Source: Bacillota bacterium
Lineage (GTDB): Bacteria; Bacillota; Clostridia; Tissierellales; Peptoniphilaceae
Assembly (NCBI GenBank): GCA_023418835.1
Contig: JAEZYW010000141.1
Span: 1 to 6,245 of the forward strand
DNA length: 6,245 bases
Reading direction: 5' to 3'
The position numbers and the translations under genes are program-made. Of the stretch, positions 1-5,775 are shown in pieces. Within the stretch, counting starts at the first letter, position 1; the number at the start of each line of letters is the position of its first letter. The notes below the pieces were generated by a model that saw only the letters and a program-made list of their open reading frames with translations, was not told where the DNA came from and made no database searches.

Positions 1-1084
1 TTTGTACTAAGTCATCCAAAGAAGTGACTTCTATTACTTTTGCATCTCCCACTACTCTTCTAATTATTTCAGTTCCGGCAAACCCAAAGCTATCTGAAAC
101 TATTTCTTTTAAATAATGAACTTTAAAACTTTTATTTTTTAAATATTCATCCGTAACAAAATCATCGTAAGATTTTTCCAATTCAACAATTGTTTTATCT
201 ATTGTTTCTATTATTAATTTTTTTAATTCCTTTATTGTTATCTCACTTGAACCCCTTGTAATATGATTTGCCAACGGGAAAAATAAATTGCCCCAAACAT
301 TTCCCACGTCGTAACCAATGGGACCATAAAAAGCAAACTCTGGATCAATTACTTTAATCCCATTTTCATTTGCGAATATGCTTCCAAGATGAAGATCGCC
401 GTGAATTAGAGATTGAGATAAATTCTGGAATCTATCTTTTAAAATTAACACCTCTTTGTGGAGTGCTAAATTGTCATACAAATTTTCTTTTACGAAGTCT
501 TCCATTCCTGGTGTGATGACATTTCTATTTTTGTAATCAAAGTAGGGCTCTGTTAAGACTAAGTCTTCTGTTATATCGCATAATTCAGGATTTATATATT
601 TTTTAACATATTCCTTTTTTATACCTCTATCTAAAACTAGATCCGTCATTGGAATCAATGTTCTTGATAAGAATTTAGAAAGACTATCTGGAAGATGGCT
701 ATAAATAACGCCATCTTTCAGTTCTAGTCTCAAATTTCCATATTCTGAAATATCTTCCATAATTATCAAAGCTTTTTCTTCATCGTAATGATAAACTTCT
801 GGAACAGATCCTGGATGCAATTTATTTTGAATTTTCAATACGTCGGATTCAATTTTACTCCTATAAATGTCCAATGGTCTACCAGAACTTCTAAGTAATG
901 AATCCGCCTGTTTTACAACAACAGATTTCCCCGTTGAATTTTCCTTAACTTTGAAAACATAATTAATATTTCCATCTCCAATTTCTTCGCAATTCAAGTT
1001 TTCTACAGAATTAAAGAAATTAAAATTATTAACTAAATATTCTTTTATATCTTCCTTAGTCATTAAATTAGATAGATTATTCAT
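1..1084 (-). CDS. mtnK: S-methyl-5-thioribose kinase, C-terminus cut by window edge
   Basis: This is an ATP-dependent kinase that phosphorylates the 1-hydroxyl of 5-methylthioribose in salvage of methylthioadenosine. It acts in the cytoplasm and has a protein-kinase-like (APH/choline kinase) fold. 361 codons are visible with no stop. B. subtilis MtnK is about 400 residues, so roughly 40 C-terminal residues lie beyond the left edge. Visible motifs are a glycine-rich loop DGNINYVFKV (37-46), the ATP-site lysine in VVVKQ (55-59), the hinge MEDIS (109-113), the catalytic loop HGDLHLGSIF (228-237), the metal-binding IDPEFAFYGP (246-255), and AGTEIIRRVVG (336-346) with the paired arginines typical of MtnK. 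The start at 1084 is preceded by GGGTGAG (1088-1094); the next Met (codon 8) has no such site. The gene follows the terminator of the upstream operon, so it probably has its own promoter. Its usual partner mtnA would lie outside the window. Family assignment is firm; the true substrate could also be a related 5-deoxypentose. Confidence 0.9.
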   Translation of the reverse strand, partial: MNNLSNLMTKEDIKEYLVNNFNFFNSVENLNCEEIGDGNINYVFKVKENSTGKSVVVKQADSLLRSSGRPLDIYRSKIESDVLKIQNKLHPGSVPEVYHYDEEKALIIMEDISEYGNLRLELKDGVIYSHLPDSLSKFLSRTLIPMTDLVLDRGIKKEYVKKYINPELCDITEDLVLTEPYFDYKNRNVITPGMEDFVKENLYDNLALHKEVLILKDRFQNLSQSLIHGDLHLGSIFANENGIKVIDPEFAFYGPIGYDVGNVWGNLFFPLANHITRGSSEITIKELKKLIIETIDKTIVELEKSYDDFVTDEYLKNKSFKVHYLKEIVSDSFGFAGTEIIRRVVGDAKVIEVTSLDDLVQ

Positions 1085-1130
1085 TGTCTCACCCATATCT
1101 TATTTATTATTATTTTACCATTAACATAGC

Positions 1131-1136
1131 ATTATA
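1131..1136 (-). promoter_or_regulatory. Candidate -10 box for mtnK
   Basis: The minus strand reads a perfect TATAAT here, about 47 bases before the mtnK start codon and just downstream of the operon terminator. No good -35 hexamer lies at 16-18 bases: 17 bases upstream reads TCTTTT, inside the terminator palindrome. A weaker alternative is TTGTAA (1147-1152) with an 18-base spacer to TATGTT (1123-1128). The context, a new gene after a terminator, supports a promoter, but the exact boxes are uncertain. Confidence 0.4.
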
Positions 1137-1150
1137 GTTTATATATTTAC

Positions 1151-1177
1151 AAAAAAAGAGGTAATATTACCTCTTTT
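1151..1177 (-). terminator. Intrinsic terminator of the five-gene operon
   Basis: A perfect 24-bp palindrome (1154-1177) has arms AAAAGAGGTAAT and ATTACCTCTTTT. On the minus strand it is followed by seven T residues in total (1151-1157, partly shared with the arm). The structure begins in the stop codon of the YczE-like gene (1176-1178) and lies about 70 bases before mtnK. It is positioned to end transcription of the operon that starts near 5628. As the inverted repeat has no spare central bases, the real loop would be formed by opening its central A-T pairs. Confidence 0.75.
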
Positions 1178-1781
1178 AAATTTGTATGAATTTCCTTCTA
1201 ATAAAACTTATTATCGGTCCTGTCGTCAAGGCAAGATAAACCGTTCCCAATCCAACAGTTCCTCCTAACAAATATCCTATCCCAAGAACTATCAAATCAA
1301 TTATTCTTCTCACCTTTGAAAATTCTACCTTAGTTTTAAATGCTGTAAGCTCACTCATTGCATCGAAAGCTCCTGCTCCCAAATCTTGATCGGTATAAAG
1401 GGCGACTCCAATAGCTAATATAATACCTCCTAAAATAGTAAAAATGAATTTAAAAGGTAGTATCGCTCCTTCAATAATAAATGCTCTTTCTAAAATTGCC
1501 CTAGTAAAGTCTGCAACAAATCCAACTGTGAAAAGTATTGATATTGAAGCAAAGTGTACAAATCTTTTATCTATAAAGAAAATTATAAGTGCAATTAGCC
1601 CATTTAAAATGAAGGAGGATTGTCCATAACTCATATTCAAAATTACTCCAAATCCTTCTATAAATACGCTGTTAGGGTCTGGTCCTAATCCTGGAAACAT
1701 AAAAAAGCCGACTCCTATACCACAAATAATTTGTCCGATTATCACGAGAATACCTCGCTTTATTAAGTCTTGTTTTGTCAT
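1176..1781 (-). CDS. YczE/YyaS/YitT-family integral membrane protein
   Basis: This is a 201-residue polytopic membrane protein of a widespread but functionally undefined family related to B. subtilis YczE. Hydrophobic segments lie at about 10-29, 56-70, 78-92, 110-129 and 158-193, with basic residues (KR 8-9, RR 158-159, RRK 195-197) at their borders. Family-like sequence is visible in the first loop (GLGPDPNSVF, 31-40), in the central YTDQDLGAGAFDAM (129-142, matching the family's LGxGxxD pattern), and in the C-terminal GTVGLGTVYLALTTGPIISF (174-193). It starts 12 bases after the ribokinase stop, yet there is no recognisable Shine-Dalgarno site before the ATG (the bases are GCAAGAATAG), so translation may depend on coupling to the upstream gene. 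It is the last gene of the operon, and its stop codon is part of the terminator. No substrate can be assigned; a transporter-like role is only a guess. Confidence 0.8.
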   Translation of the reverse strand: MTKQDLIKRGILVIIGQIICGIGVGFFMFPGLGPDPNSVFIEGFGVILNMSYGQSSFILNGLIALIIFFIDKRFVHFASISILFTVGFVADFTRAILERAFIIEGAILPFKFIFTILGGIILAIGVALYTDQDLGAGAFDAMSELTAFKTKVEFSKVRRIIDLIVLGIGYLLGGTVGLGTVYLALTTGPIISFIRRKFIQI

Positions 1782-1793
1782 CTATTCTTGCAG

Positions 1794-2732
1794 CTAATCT
1801 AAAATGCTGTCGTCTCCTTCTGTTTTAATCTTTGATGCCAATTCTTCCACATCTTTTATAAATGGCAAAGAATCTACTGCTCCTGATTTTGTCACCGTCA
1901 ATGCGCTGGCAACTGTTCCATATTCCATTGCATCTTCTACAGAAAATCCCTTTGCTAATCCTGCTGCAAATCCTCCGATATAGGAATCTCCTGCCGCAGT
2001 TGTATCTATTGCTTTTACCTTATAAGCTTCTTGGGAAAACACTTTTTCTTCATTTACAAGAAGTGAGCCTTTTGAGCCCAGGGTTATTATTACGTTTTTG
2101 CAACCTAATTCCAAAACTTCCCTTGCCATATTTTCGATATCTGTTTCCATTTCCCGATTTAAAATCAGCTCTATTTCTGTCTCGTTTGGAATAAAATAAT
2201 CTATCAACCCTAAATATTTCTTGTCAAAATCTTTAATAGCCGGAGCCGGGTTGTGTATTACAGTTATACCCAAATCATTGCAAATTTCTAATGCATAGTA
2301 AATTACATCTAGGGGAATCTCATTTTGCATAACGCAAATACTTGACTCTTTCAAAATGTCTAAGTTAGCGTCAATATCTTCTTTAGTCATTTTAAAATTC
2401 GCACCGGGATAGACTACTATGTTGTTTTGCCCTTCTTCATTCACATATATAGAAGCAGTTCCTGAGGGTTCCTCTTTAGTTACCATGCCTTTTGAATTTA
2501 TATTTTCTTTATCTAATCCCTTTATAAGTTCCTGCCCTTCGGCATCAGATCCTACAGCTCCAATCATAGAAACTTCTTCTCCAAGGCGGGCGATTTGGAT
2601 TCCTTGATTTTGACCTTTGCCGCCTCTTTGAGTAGTTTTATTTGTAGCTATAATGGTCTCTCCTTCCTTTGGAATATGAGGAAGAGAATACGTCGTGTCT
2701 ATATTAAGACTTCCTATAACAACTATTTTCAT
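1794..2732 (-). CDS. rbsK: Ribokinase (PfkB family)
   Basis: This cytoplasmic sugar kinase is predicted to convert D-ribose and ATP to ribose 5-phosphate. Its 312 residues match the usual 300-310. The N-terminal substrate site SLNID (8-12) and the first PfkB signature with RGGKG (36-40) are present, followed by QNQ (41-43) where most ribokinases have ANQ. Next come QNEIP (136-140) with the sugar-contacting Glu138, the ribokinase-type NPAPA (161-165), the NxxE-type metal motif NETE (183-186), the ATP-binding TLGSKG (217-222), and the second PfkB signature DTTAAGDSYIGGF (243-255) with catalytic Asp249. AGGAGGG precedes the ATG at good spacing. The gene begins 22 bases after the bioY stop, in the same operon. 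No ribose transporter, RbsD mutarotase or LacI regulator is in the window, so ribose may come from nucleoside turnover. Another pentose or nucleoside substrate cannot be excluded, but ribokinase fits best. Confidence 0.9.
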   Translation of the reverse strand: MKIVVIGSLNIDTTYSLPHIPKEGETIIATNKTTQRGGKGQNQGIQIARLGEEVSMIGAVGSDAEGQELIKGLDKENINSKGMVTKEEPSGTASIYVNEEGQNNIVVYPGANFKMTKEDIDANLDILKESSICVMQNEIPLDVIYYALEICNDLGITVIHNPAPAIKDFDKKYLGLIDYFIPNETEIELILNREMETDIENMAREVLELGCKNVIITLGSKGSLLVNEEKVFSQEAYKVKAIDTTAAGDSYIGGFAAGLAKGFSVEDAMEYGTVASALTVTKSGAVDSLPFIKDVEELASKIKTEGDDSILD

Positions 2733-2754
2733 AAGTCCCTCCTAAGGTTAAAAG

Positions 2755-3291
2755 TTATATGGGTAAATTAATATGTCTTTTGATTCCAACAATACTCAAT
2801 CCAGCTGCAATAACTTTTAAACTGTCTCCTGGTATAAAAGGAATAAGGCCTAAATTTAATATTTTTAACAAGTCAAAGGAGTTTCCTAGGTAAGAGTTTA
2901 AAATAAATGCCATGTAGGGAATTCCTATTAAATAAAGAACCACACTTCCTGCAAGACAACTTAACCAAACGTTAACTCCTCTTTCATATAAATATCCCGT
3001 AATATAAGCCATTGCGATAAAACCGAAGATAAAACCAAAGCTTGGAGTTAAAATTGATCCTACTCCTCCACTTCCACCAGCAAAAACGGGAATTCCAATT
3101 AATCCCACTATCATATAAACTATTTGAGCGATAGCTCCTCTTTTTGAGCCTAAAATTATTCCAGACATTAAAACAAACATAGTCTGTAAGGTAATTGGAA
3201 CAGGCCCAATTGGGATGCTAATATAAGCTCCTATAGCTGTCAAAGCAGCCACCAAAGAAATTTGCGTAATATCTCTTATTGTTAAATTCAT
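2755..3291 (-). CDS. bioY: Biotin ECF transporter S component BioY
   Basis: This membrane-embedded substrate-capture protein handles biotin uptake. In group II ECF systems it works with a shared energising module (EcfA, EcfA', EcfT) encoded elsewhere, and none of those genes is in the window. The 178 residues form about six hydrophobic segments. Diagnostic BioY motifs are present: GPVPITLQT (29-37), the glycine-rich GIPVFAGGSGGVGSILTPSF (66-85), GFIFGF (86-91), and PGDSLK (154-159) in the last loop. The start is preceded by AAGGAGA, and the gene begins 11 bases after the M20 peptidase stop, so the two are almost certainly co-transcribed. I see no bio synthesis gene and no BirA-type operator (TTGTTAAC repeats) in the divergent promoter region. 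The organism is therefore probably a biotin scavenger, but regulation of this operon by biotin is not evident. Confidence 0.93.
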   Translation of the reverse strand: MNLTIRDITQISLVAALTAIGAYISIPIGPVPITLQTMFVLMSGIILGSKRGAIAQIVYMIVGLIGIPVFAGGSGGVGSILTPSFGFIFGFIAMAYITGYLYERGVNVWLSCLAGSVVLYLIGIPYMAFILNSYLGNSFDLLKILNLGLIPFIPGDSLKVIAAGLSIVGIKRHINLPI

Positions 3292-3302
3292 TTAATCTCC
3301 TT

Positions 3303-4457
3303 TTAATCAATTTCTAAAACAACATTAACTGAAAGTTCTAATCTTTCAAAGACAGAATCCACGATAGCATATTCTCTATCTGTGTGGTTAAATTCTCCTT
3401 TAGCTCCCATTGCACAAACAGTAGGAATTCGAGCTGAAGCTACAAAGGCAGAATCCGAGCCTCCACCTACTTCAATAGGATGGGGTTTTGGAAGATTTAA
3501 GTCTAAGGCAACTTTTTCTACAAGGTTGTAAAGTTCCATCACCTTTTCTGTCTTTTCCATTGAAGGTATTCCCAATAAAACATCAAATTTTGTTTTTGTT
3601 CCTTCTACAAAAGTTTTATTTAAAATTTCTTCAACATCTTTTATTATTTCATCTCCAATTTCAGAAGTGACGTATCTTCCTAGTATTTCAATACTGCAAA
3701 AACCTGGGATAGTATTAGAACTTACTCCTCCGTTAATTAACCCACAATTAACCAACTTTCCTTTCGGTATGTCGTTTAACTTCTCTAGTTCCACTACTTT
3801 ATGGGCAGCTTCTAATATAGCACTTCTTCCAATGTCTGGGTTATTTCCAGAATGGGCACTTACACCTTCTATCTCCACTTTGTAGCTGACAGTTCCCATT
3901 CTGCCAACAACAATACCTTCGTCCACTCTACCCGTTTCAAAGTTCAAGGCAGCTTTCGCTCCTTTAGACTCTTTAAGGATAACTTCTTGACTATTAGAAT
4001 TGCTATGGGCGTTTTCTTCATCTCCAGAAAATATTATTTTGATAGGTCTTTTATTATATCCTATTTCCTTTAAAACTTCTAATGCAAAAATCCCAATAAC
4101 ATCTCCTACTTTCATATCCAAAACCCCGGGACCCATGGCTTTGCCATTTTCTATTTTAAAAGGTCTGATTAGAGATTCTTTGGAACTAAAAACCGTATCC
4201 ATGTGGCCAATAAATACTATCGGTTCAGTTTTTAATTGGGAATTATATGTGGCGACCAAAGTATTTCCTGCATTTTCAAATTCGTAAATTTTTGTTTCGC
4301 AACCTAAGGATTTTAACTTTTCTTCAAAAATTTCAGCAACTTTATTTACGCCTTCGATGTCATAAGTTCCGCTGTCAATATTTACAACTTCGTCCCACAA
4401 CTTTAAAATTGAGTCTTCTTTACTTTTAATTAGTTCTTTTATTAATTCTTTATTCAT
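3303..4457 (-). CDS. M20-family zinc peptidase/amidohydrolase (carboxypeptidase G2-like)
   Basis: This is a dinuclear-zinc hydrolase of the M20/ArgE/CPG2 type, which cleaves a peptide or amide bond next to a free carboxylate. From the 4457 start it has 384 residues. The metal and catalytic residues are all present: His85 in GHMDTVF, bridging Asp114 in GPGVLDMK, general base Glu147 and ligand Glu148 in SGDEEN, ligand Glu174 in NFETGR, and His358 in FNHTDREYA. The dimerisation ('lid') domain lies at about 185-295 and includes GVSAHSGNNPDIGRSAI (198-214). A longer reading frame starts at 4472, but its first codons are themselves the Shine-Dalgarno site (GGGAGGAAG) for the ATG at 4457, which I prefer. 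There is no signal peptide, so it is cytoplasmic. It lies between the DUF362 gene (30-base gap) and bioY (11-base gap). The family is certain; the substrate is unknown (a glutamyl amide, a dipeptide or, given bioY, a biotin amide). Confidence 0.88.
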   Translation of the reverse strand: MNKELIKELIKSKEDSILKLWDEVVNIDSGTYDIEGVNKVAEIFEEKLKSLGCETKIYEFENAGNTLVATYNSQLKTEPIVFIGHMDTVFSSKESLIRPFKIENGKAMGPGVLDMKVGDVIGIFALEVLKEIGYNKRPIKIIFSGDEENAHSNSNSQEVILKESKGAKAALNFETGRVDEGIVVGRMGTVSYKVEIEGVSAHSGNNPDIGRSAILEAAHKVVELEKLNDIPKGKLVNCGLINGGVSSNTIPGFCSIEILGRYVTSEIGDEIIKDVEEILNKTFVEGTKTKFDVLLGIPSMEKTEKVMELYNLVEKVALDLNLPKPHPIEVGGGSDSAFVASARIPTVCAMGAKGEFNHTDREYAIVDSVFERLELSVNVVLEID

Positions 4458-4461
4458 TAAT

Positions 4462-4470
4462 CTTCCTCCC
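4462..4470 (-). promoter_or_regulatory. Shine-Dalgarno site that fixes the M20 start
   Basis: The minus strand reads GGGAGGAAG, then TTA... leading into ATG at 4457, with near-ideal spacing. It overlaps codons 1-4 of the longer frame starting at 4472. That upstream ATG has only a weak, distant purine run (GGGATAAGG) before it. The site therefore argues for 4457 as the true start. Confidence 0.8.
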
Positions 4471-4487
4471 ATCTAATTTTTGAAACC

Positions 4488-5612
4488 TTATCCCCTTAGT
4501 AGACTTGCCAAAATTGGATTTTTAACATTTATGGCATCAACGGGACAAACCTCGTGACAACAAAAACAGCTTATACATCCTTTTTTGTCATAACAAGGCA
4601 GATTTTTATCGTCATAAAAAATTACTTTTGCAGGGCAACTTCTCCCACAGTCTCCACAACTAATACAAACATTTCGATCAAAGTTTATATTAGCTTTTAA
4701 AGCATCTAATAAAATATCTTCAAGAAATTTTGGAAGGGTCGATGGTAAAAAAGTAATTTGAGTTGCTTTGGGCAACTTAAAATTCATATTTAGCAATCTA
4801 TTTCCAATTAAATCTATTTCTTGGAATAAACCCCTTTCTCTTGCCAATTTTACAGTATAAATATCTTCTTCTTTAAATCCCATAAAATCTATAGCCACCT
4901 TGTCTAGGGCATGAGGGTTTTTTCCACCTAAAATGATATTGGAATTTATTGGTTCTCCACTGGAAGGTCCATCCCCTTCCATTCCAACTATCCCATCCAT
5001 TAAATTAAAATCTGGTTTTATACATTCTACTAAATCTATTAAATGGTGAGCAAAGTTATCTGCTTTTTGTAGTCTCATATGATAATTTGCTTTAGTCAGT
5101 CCTACAATTGCACCAAACATATTTTTTACAGCGCCAGTGTATCTCATCATAGTGTGAGTCTTTAGCTTTGGAAGATTTATAATTAAATCTGCATCCAACA
5201 GAGATTTAAAAGTTTCGAATTCCTTTAGTTTCAATGAGTCTTCACATCTGATGTTTAGAATTTCAGTATCGTAATTAAGTTCAATATCTGTATTTTCAAA
5301 TTCAGAAATTAAACCGCATTCCTTATAAATTTTCTTCAAGGAAAAGATTGTAAAGGGTCCTGCAGGACTGTCTCCGACGATTACTTTTAAGCCGTATTTT
5401 AATAAAACTTCAGCTACTCCTCGAACAAAAACAGGATGTGTTGTGACGGCTTTTTCGGGATTTGCTCCCCTTAAAAGATTCACTTTCAAAAAAGCCGTTT
5501 TCCCTGGAGAAAGTTCTTTTACAAATCCACTCTTTTGAAAAATCTTTTCTACTATTCTCTTTATCTCTTTTAAATTGTATTTATCTTGTTTGTATATAAA
5601 AATCTTATCCAT
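4488..5612 (-). CDS. DUF362 protein with C-terminal 2x[4Fe-4S] ferredoxin domain
   Basis: This is a 374-residue cytoplasmic iron-sulfur protein of unknown reaction. An N-terminal DUF362 domain spans about residues 32-245, with typical stretches KVNLLRG (43-49), EKAVTTHPVFV (53-63), VGDSPAGP (79-86), INLPKLKTHTMMRYTGAVKN (145-164) and DGIVGMEGDGP (206-216). After a linker, a bacterial ferredoxin domain carries two CxxCxxCxxxCP motifs, CISCGDCGRSCP (316-327) and CISCFCCHEVCP (346-357), each expected to ligate a [4Fe-4S] cluster. An extra cysteine sits inside the second motif (residue 351). The domain order DUF362 then ferredoxin is common in anaerobes, but no biochemical role is established that I can name; electron transfer is inferred. 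It is the first gene of the operon. A frame opening at 5636 exists, but its first ATG overlaps a TATAAT box, and a GAGGAAA site serves the ATG at 5612, so I chose the shorter form. Confidence 0.88.
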   Translation of the reverse strand: MDKIFIYKQDKYNLKEIKRIVEKIFQKSGFVKELSPGKTAFLKVNLLRGANPEKAVTTHPVFVRGVAEVLLKYGLKVIVGDSPAGPFTIFSLKKIYKECGLISEFENTDIELNYDTEILNIRCEDSLKLKEFETFKSLLDADLIINLPKLKTHTMMRYTGAVKNMFGAIVGLTKANYHMRLQKADNFAHHLIDLVECIKPDFNLMDGIVGMEGDGPSSGEPINSNIILGGKNPHALDKVAIDFMGFKEEDIYTVKLARERGLFQEIDLIGNRLLNMNFKLPKATQITFLPSTLPKFLEDILLDALKANINFDRNVCISCGDCGRSCPAKVIFYDDKNLPCYDKKGCISCFCCHEVCPVDAINVKNPILASLLRG

Positions 5613-5615
5613 AAA

Positions 5616-5622
5616 TTTCCTC
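5616..5622 (-). promoter_or_regulatory. Shine-Dalgarno site that fixes the DUF362 start
   Basis: The minus strand reads GAGGAAA followed by TTT-ATG, which gives the start at 5612. The two other in-frame ATG codons, at 5636 and 5624, lack a purine-rich site. The one at 5624 overlaps this Shine-Dalgarno sequence. Confidence 0.7.
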
Positions 5623-5634
5623 ATTCGTAATATC

Positions 5635-5663
5635 ATTATATTACATTTGATCAGTAAAGTTTA
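5635..5663 (-). promoter_or_regulatory. Candidate promoter of the DUF362-M20-bioY-rbsK-yczE operon
   Basis: On the minus strand there is a perfect -10 TATAAT (5635-5640). The hexamer 17 bases upstream, TAAACT (5658-5663), is a poor -35 match. Transcription would begin near 5628, leaving a short leader of about 16 bases that contains the Shine-Dalgarno site. A weaker alternative is TTGTCA (5733-5738, minus strand) with an 18-base spacer to TTTAAT (5709-5714). The weak -35 suggests an activator or low basal output. The shared sequence CAAATGTAAT (5640-5649, minus strand) abuts this -10 box. Confidence 0.45.
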
Positions 5664-5746
5664 TATAAAACTATTTGATATAATTTTTCTCGTCCGTTTT
5701 TTCATTATTATTAAAATATTTTAAAATATTTGTTGACAAATGTAAT
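5640..5746. repeat. Divergent-promoter inverted repeat, ATTACATTTG / CAAATGTAAT
   Basis: ATTACATTTG (5640-5649) and its exact reverse complement CAAATGTAAT (5737-5746) are 87 bases apart. Allowing one gap, the match extends by TCA on the far side (ATTACATTTGATCA versus ATTACATTTGTCA). One copy abuts the minus-strand -10 box; the other overlaps the 3' end of the plus-strand -35 box. The second copy also sits in a 14-base near-palindrome, ATTTGT-TG-ACAAAT (5728-5741). This could be an operator pair for a shared regulator or chance in AT-rich DNA. Confidence 0.45.
5711..5730 (+). repeat. Tandem 10-mer, candidate UP element
   Basis: TTAAAATATT occurs twice back to back and ends two bases before the -35 box of the T-box promoter. 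It contains only A and T, with A/T tracts in phase with the helical repeat. This is the position and composition expected of an UP element contacted by the RNA polymerase alpha subunit. The repeat is seen directly; its function is inferred. Confidence 0.5.
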
Positions 5747-5761
5747 TTAAGAGGCTAAAAT
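5733..5761 (+). promoter_or_regulatory. Sigma-A-type promoter of the T-box leader
   Basis: A consensus -35 TTGACA (5733-5738), a spacer of exactly 17 bases, and -10 TAAAAT (5756-5761; five of six match). Transcription should start near 5768, just before stem I of the leader. A TATAAT at 5768-5773 would be 29 bases from the same -35 box and is therefore not its partner. Confidence 0.8.
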
Positions 5762-5775
5762 GTTCTTTATAATAT

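Noticed and set aside
1862..2194. Plus-strand open frame of 110 codons opposite rbsK
   Set aside because: Its leucine-rich translation is what the complement of this AT-rich coding strand produces; there is no ribosome binding site and no family resemblance.
4000..4287. Plus-strand open frame of 95 codons inside the M20 gene
   Set aside because: It is antisense to a gene with all catalytic motifs intact, has no Shine-Dalgarno site, and its translation shows no recognisable domain. The same applies to the other short plus-strand frames opposite yczE, rbsK and the M20 gene.
5676..5684. Extended -10 like sequence TGATATAAT on the plus strand, a possible second promoter
   Set aside because: No -35 match lies upstream, and a near-consensus promoter is present closer to the leader (5733-5761). 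A transcript from here would only lengthen the leader. It cannot be excluded, but it is not supported.
5685..5703. T-rich run after CTCGTCCG, resembling a terminator or a remnant of a second T-box
   Set aside because: No upstream arm pairs with it, and no T-box motif precedes it.
5640..5746. Short repeats in the intergenic region as a CRISPR array or IS end
   Set aside because: There are only two copies in opposite orientation with no regular spacers, no transposase, and no target-site duplication.
5613..5767. BirA (biotin repressor) operator before the operon with bioY
   Set aside because: The paired TTGTTAAC/GTTAACAA arms are absent. ATTTGT-TG-ACAAAT at 5728-5741 is only loosely similar and overlaps the promoter of the other gene.
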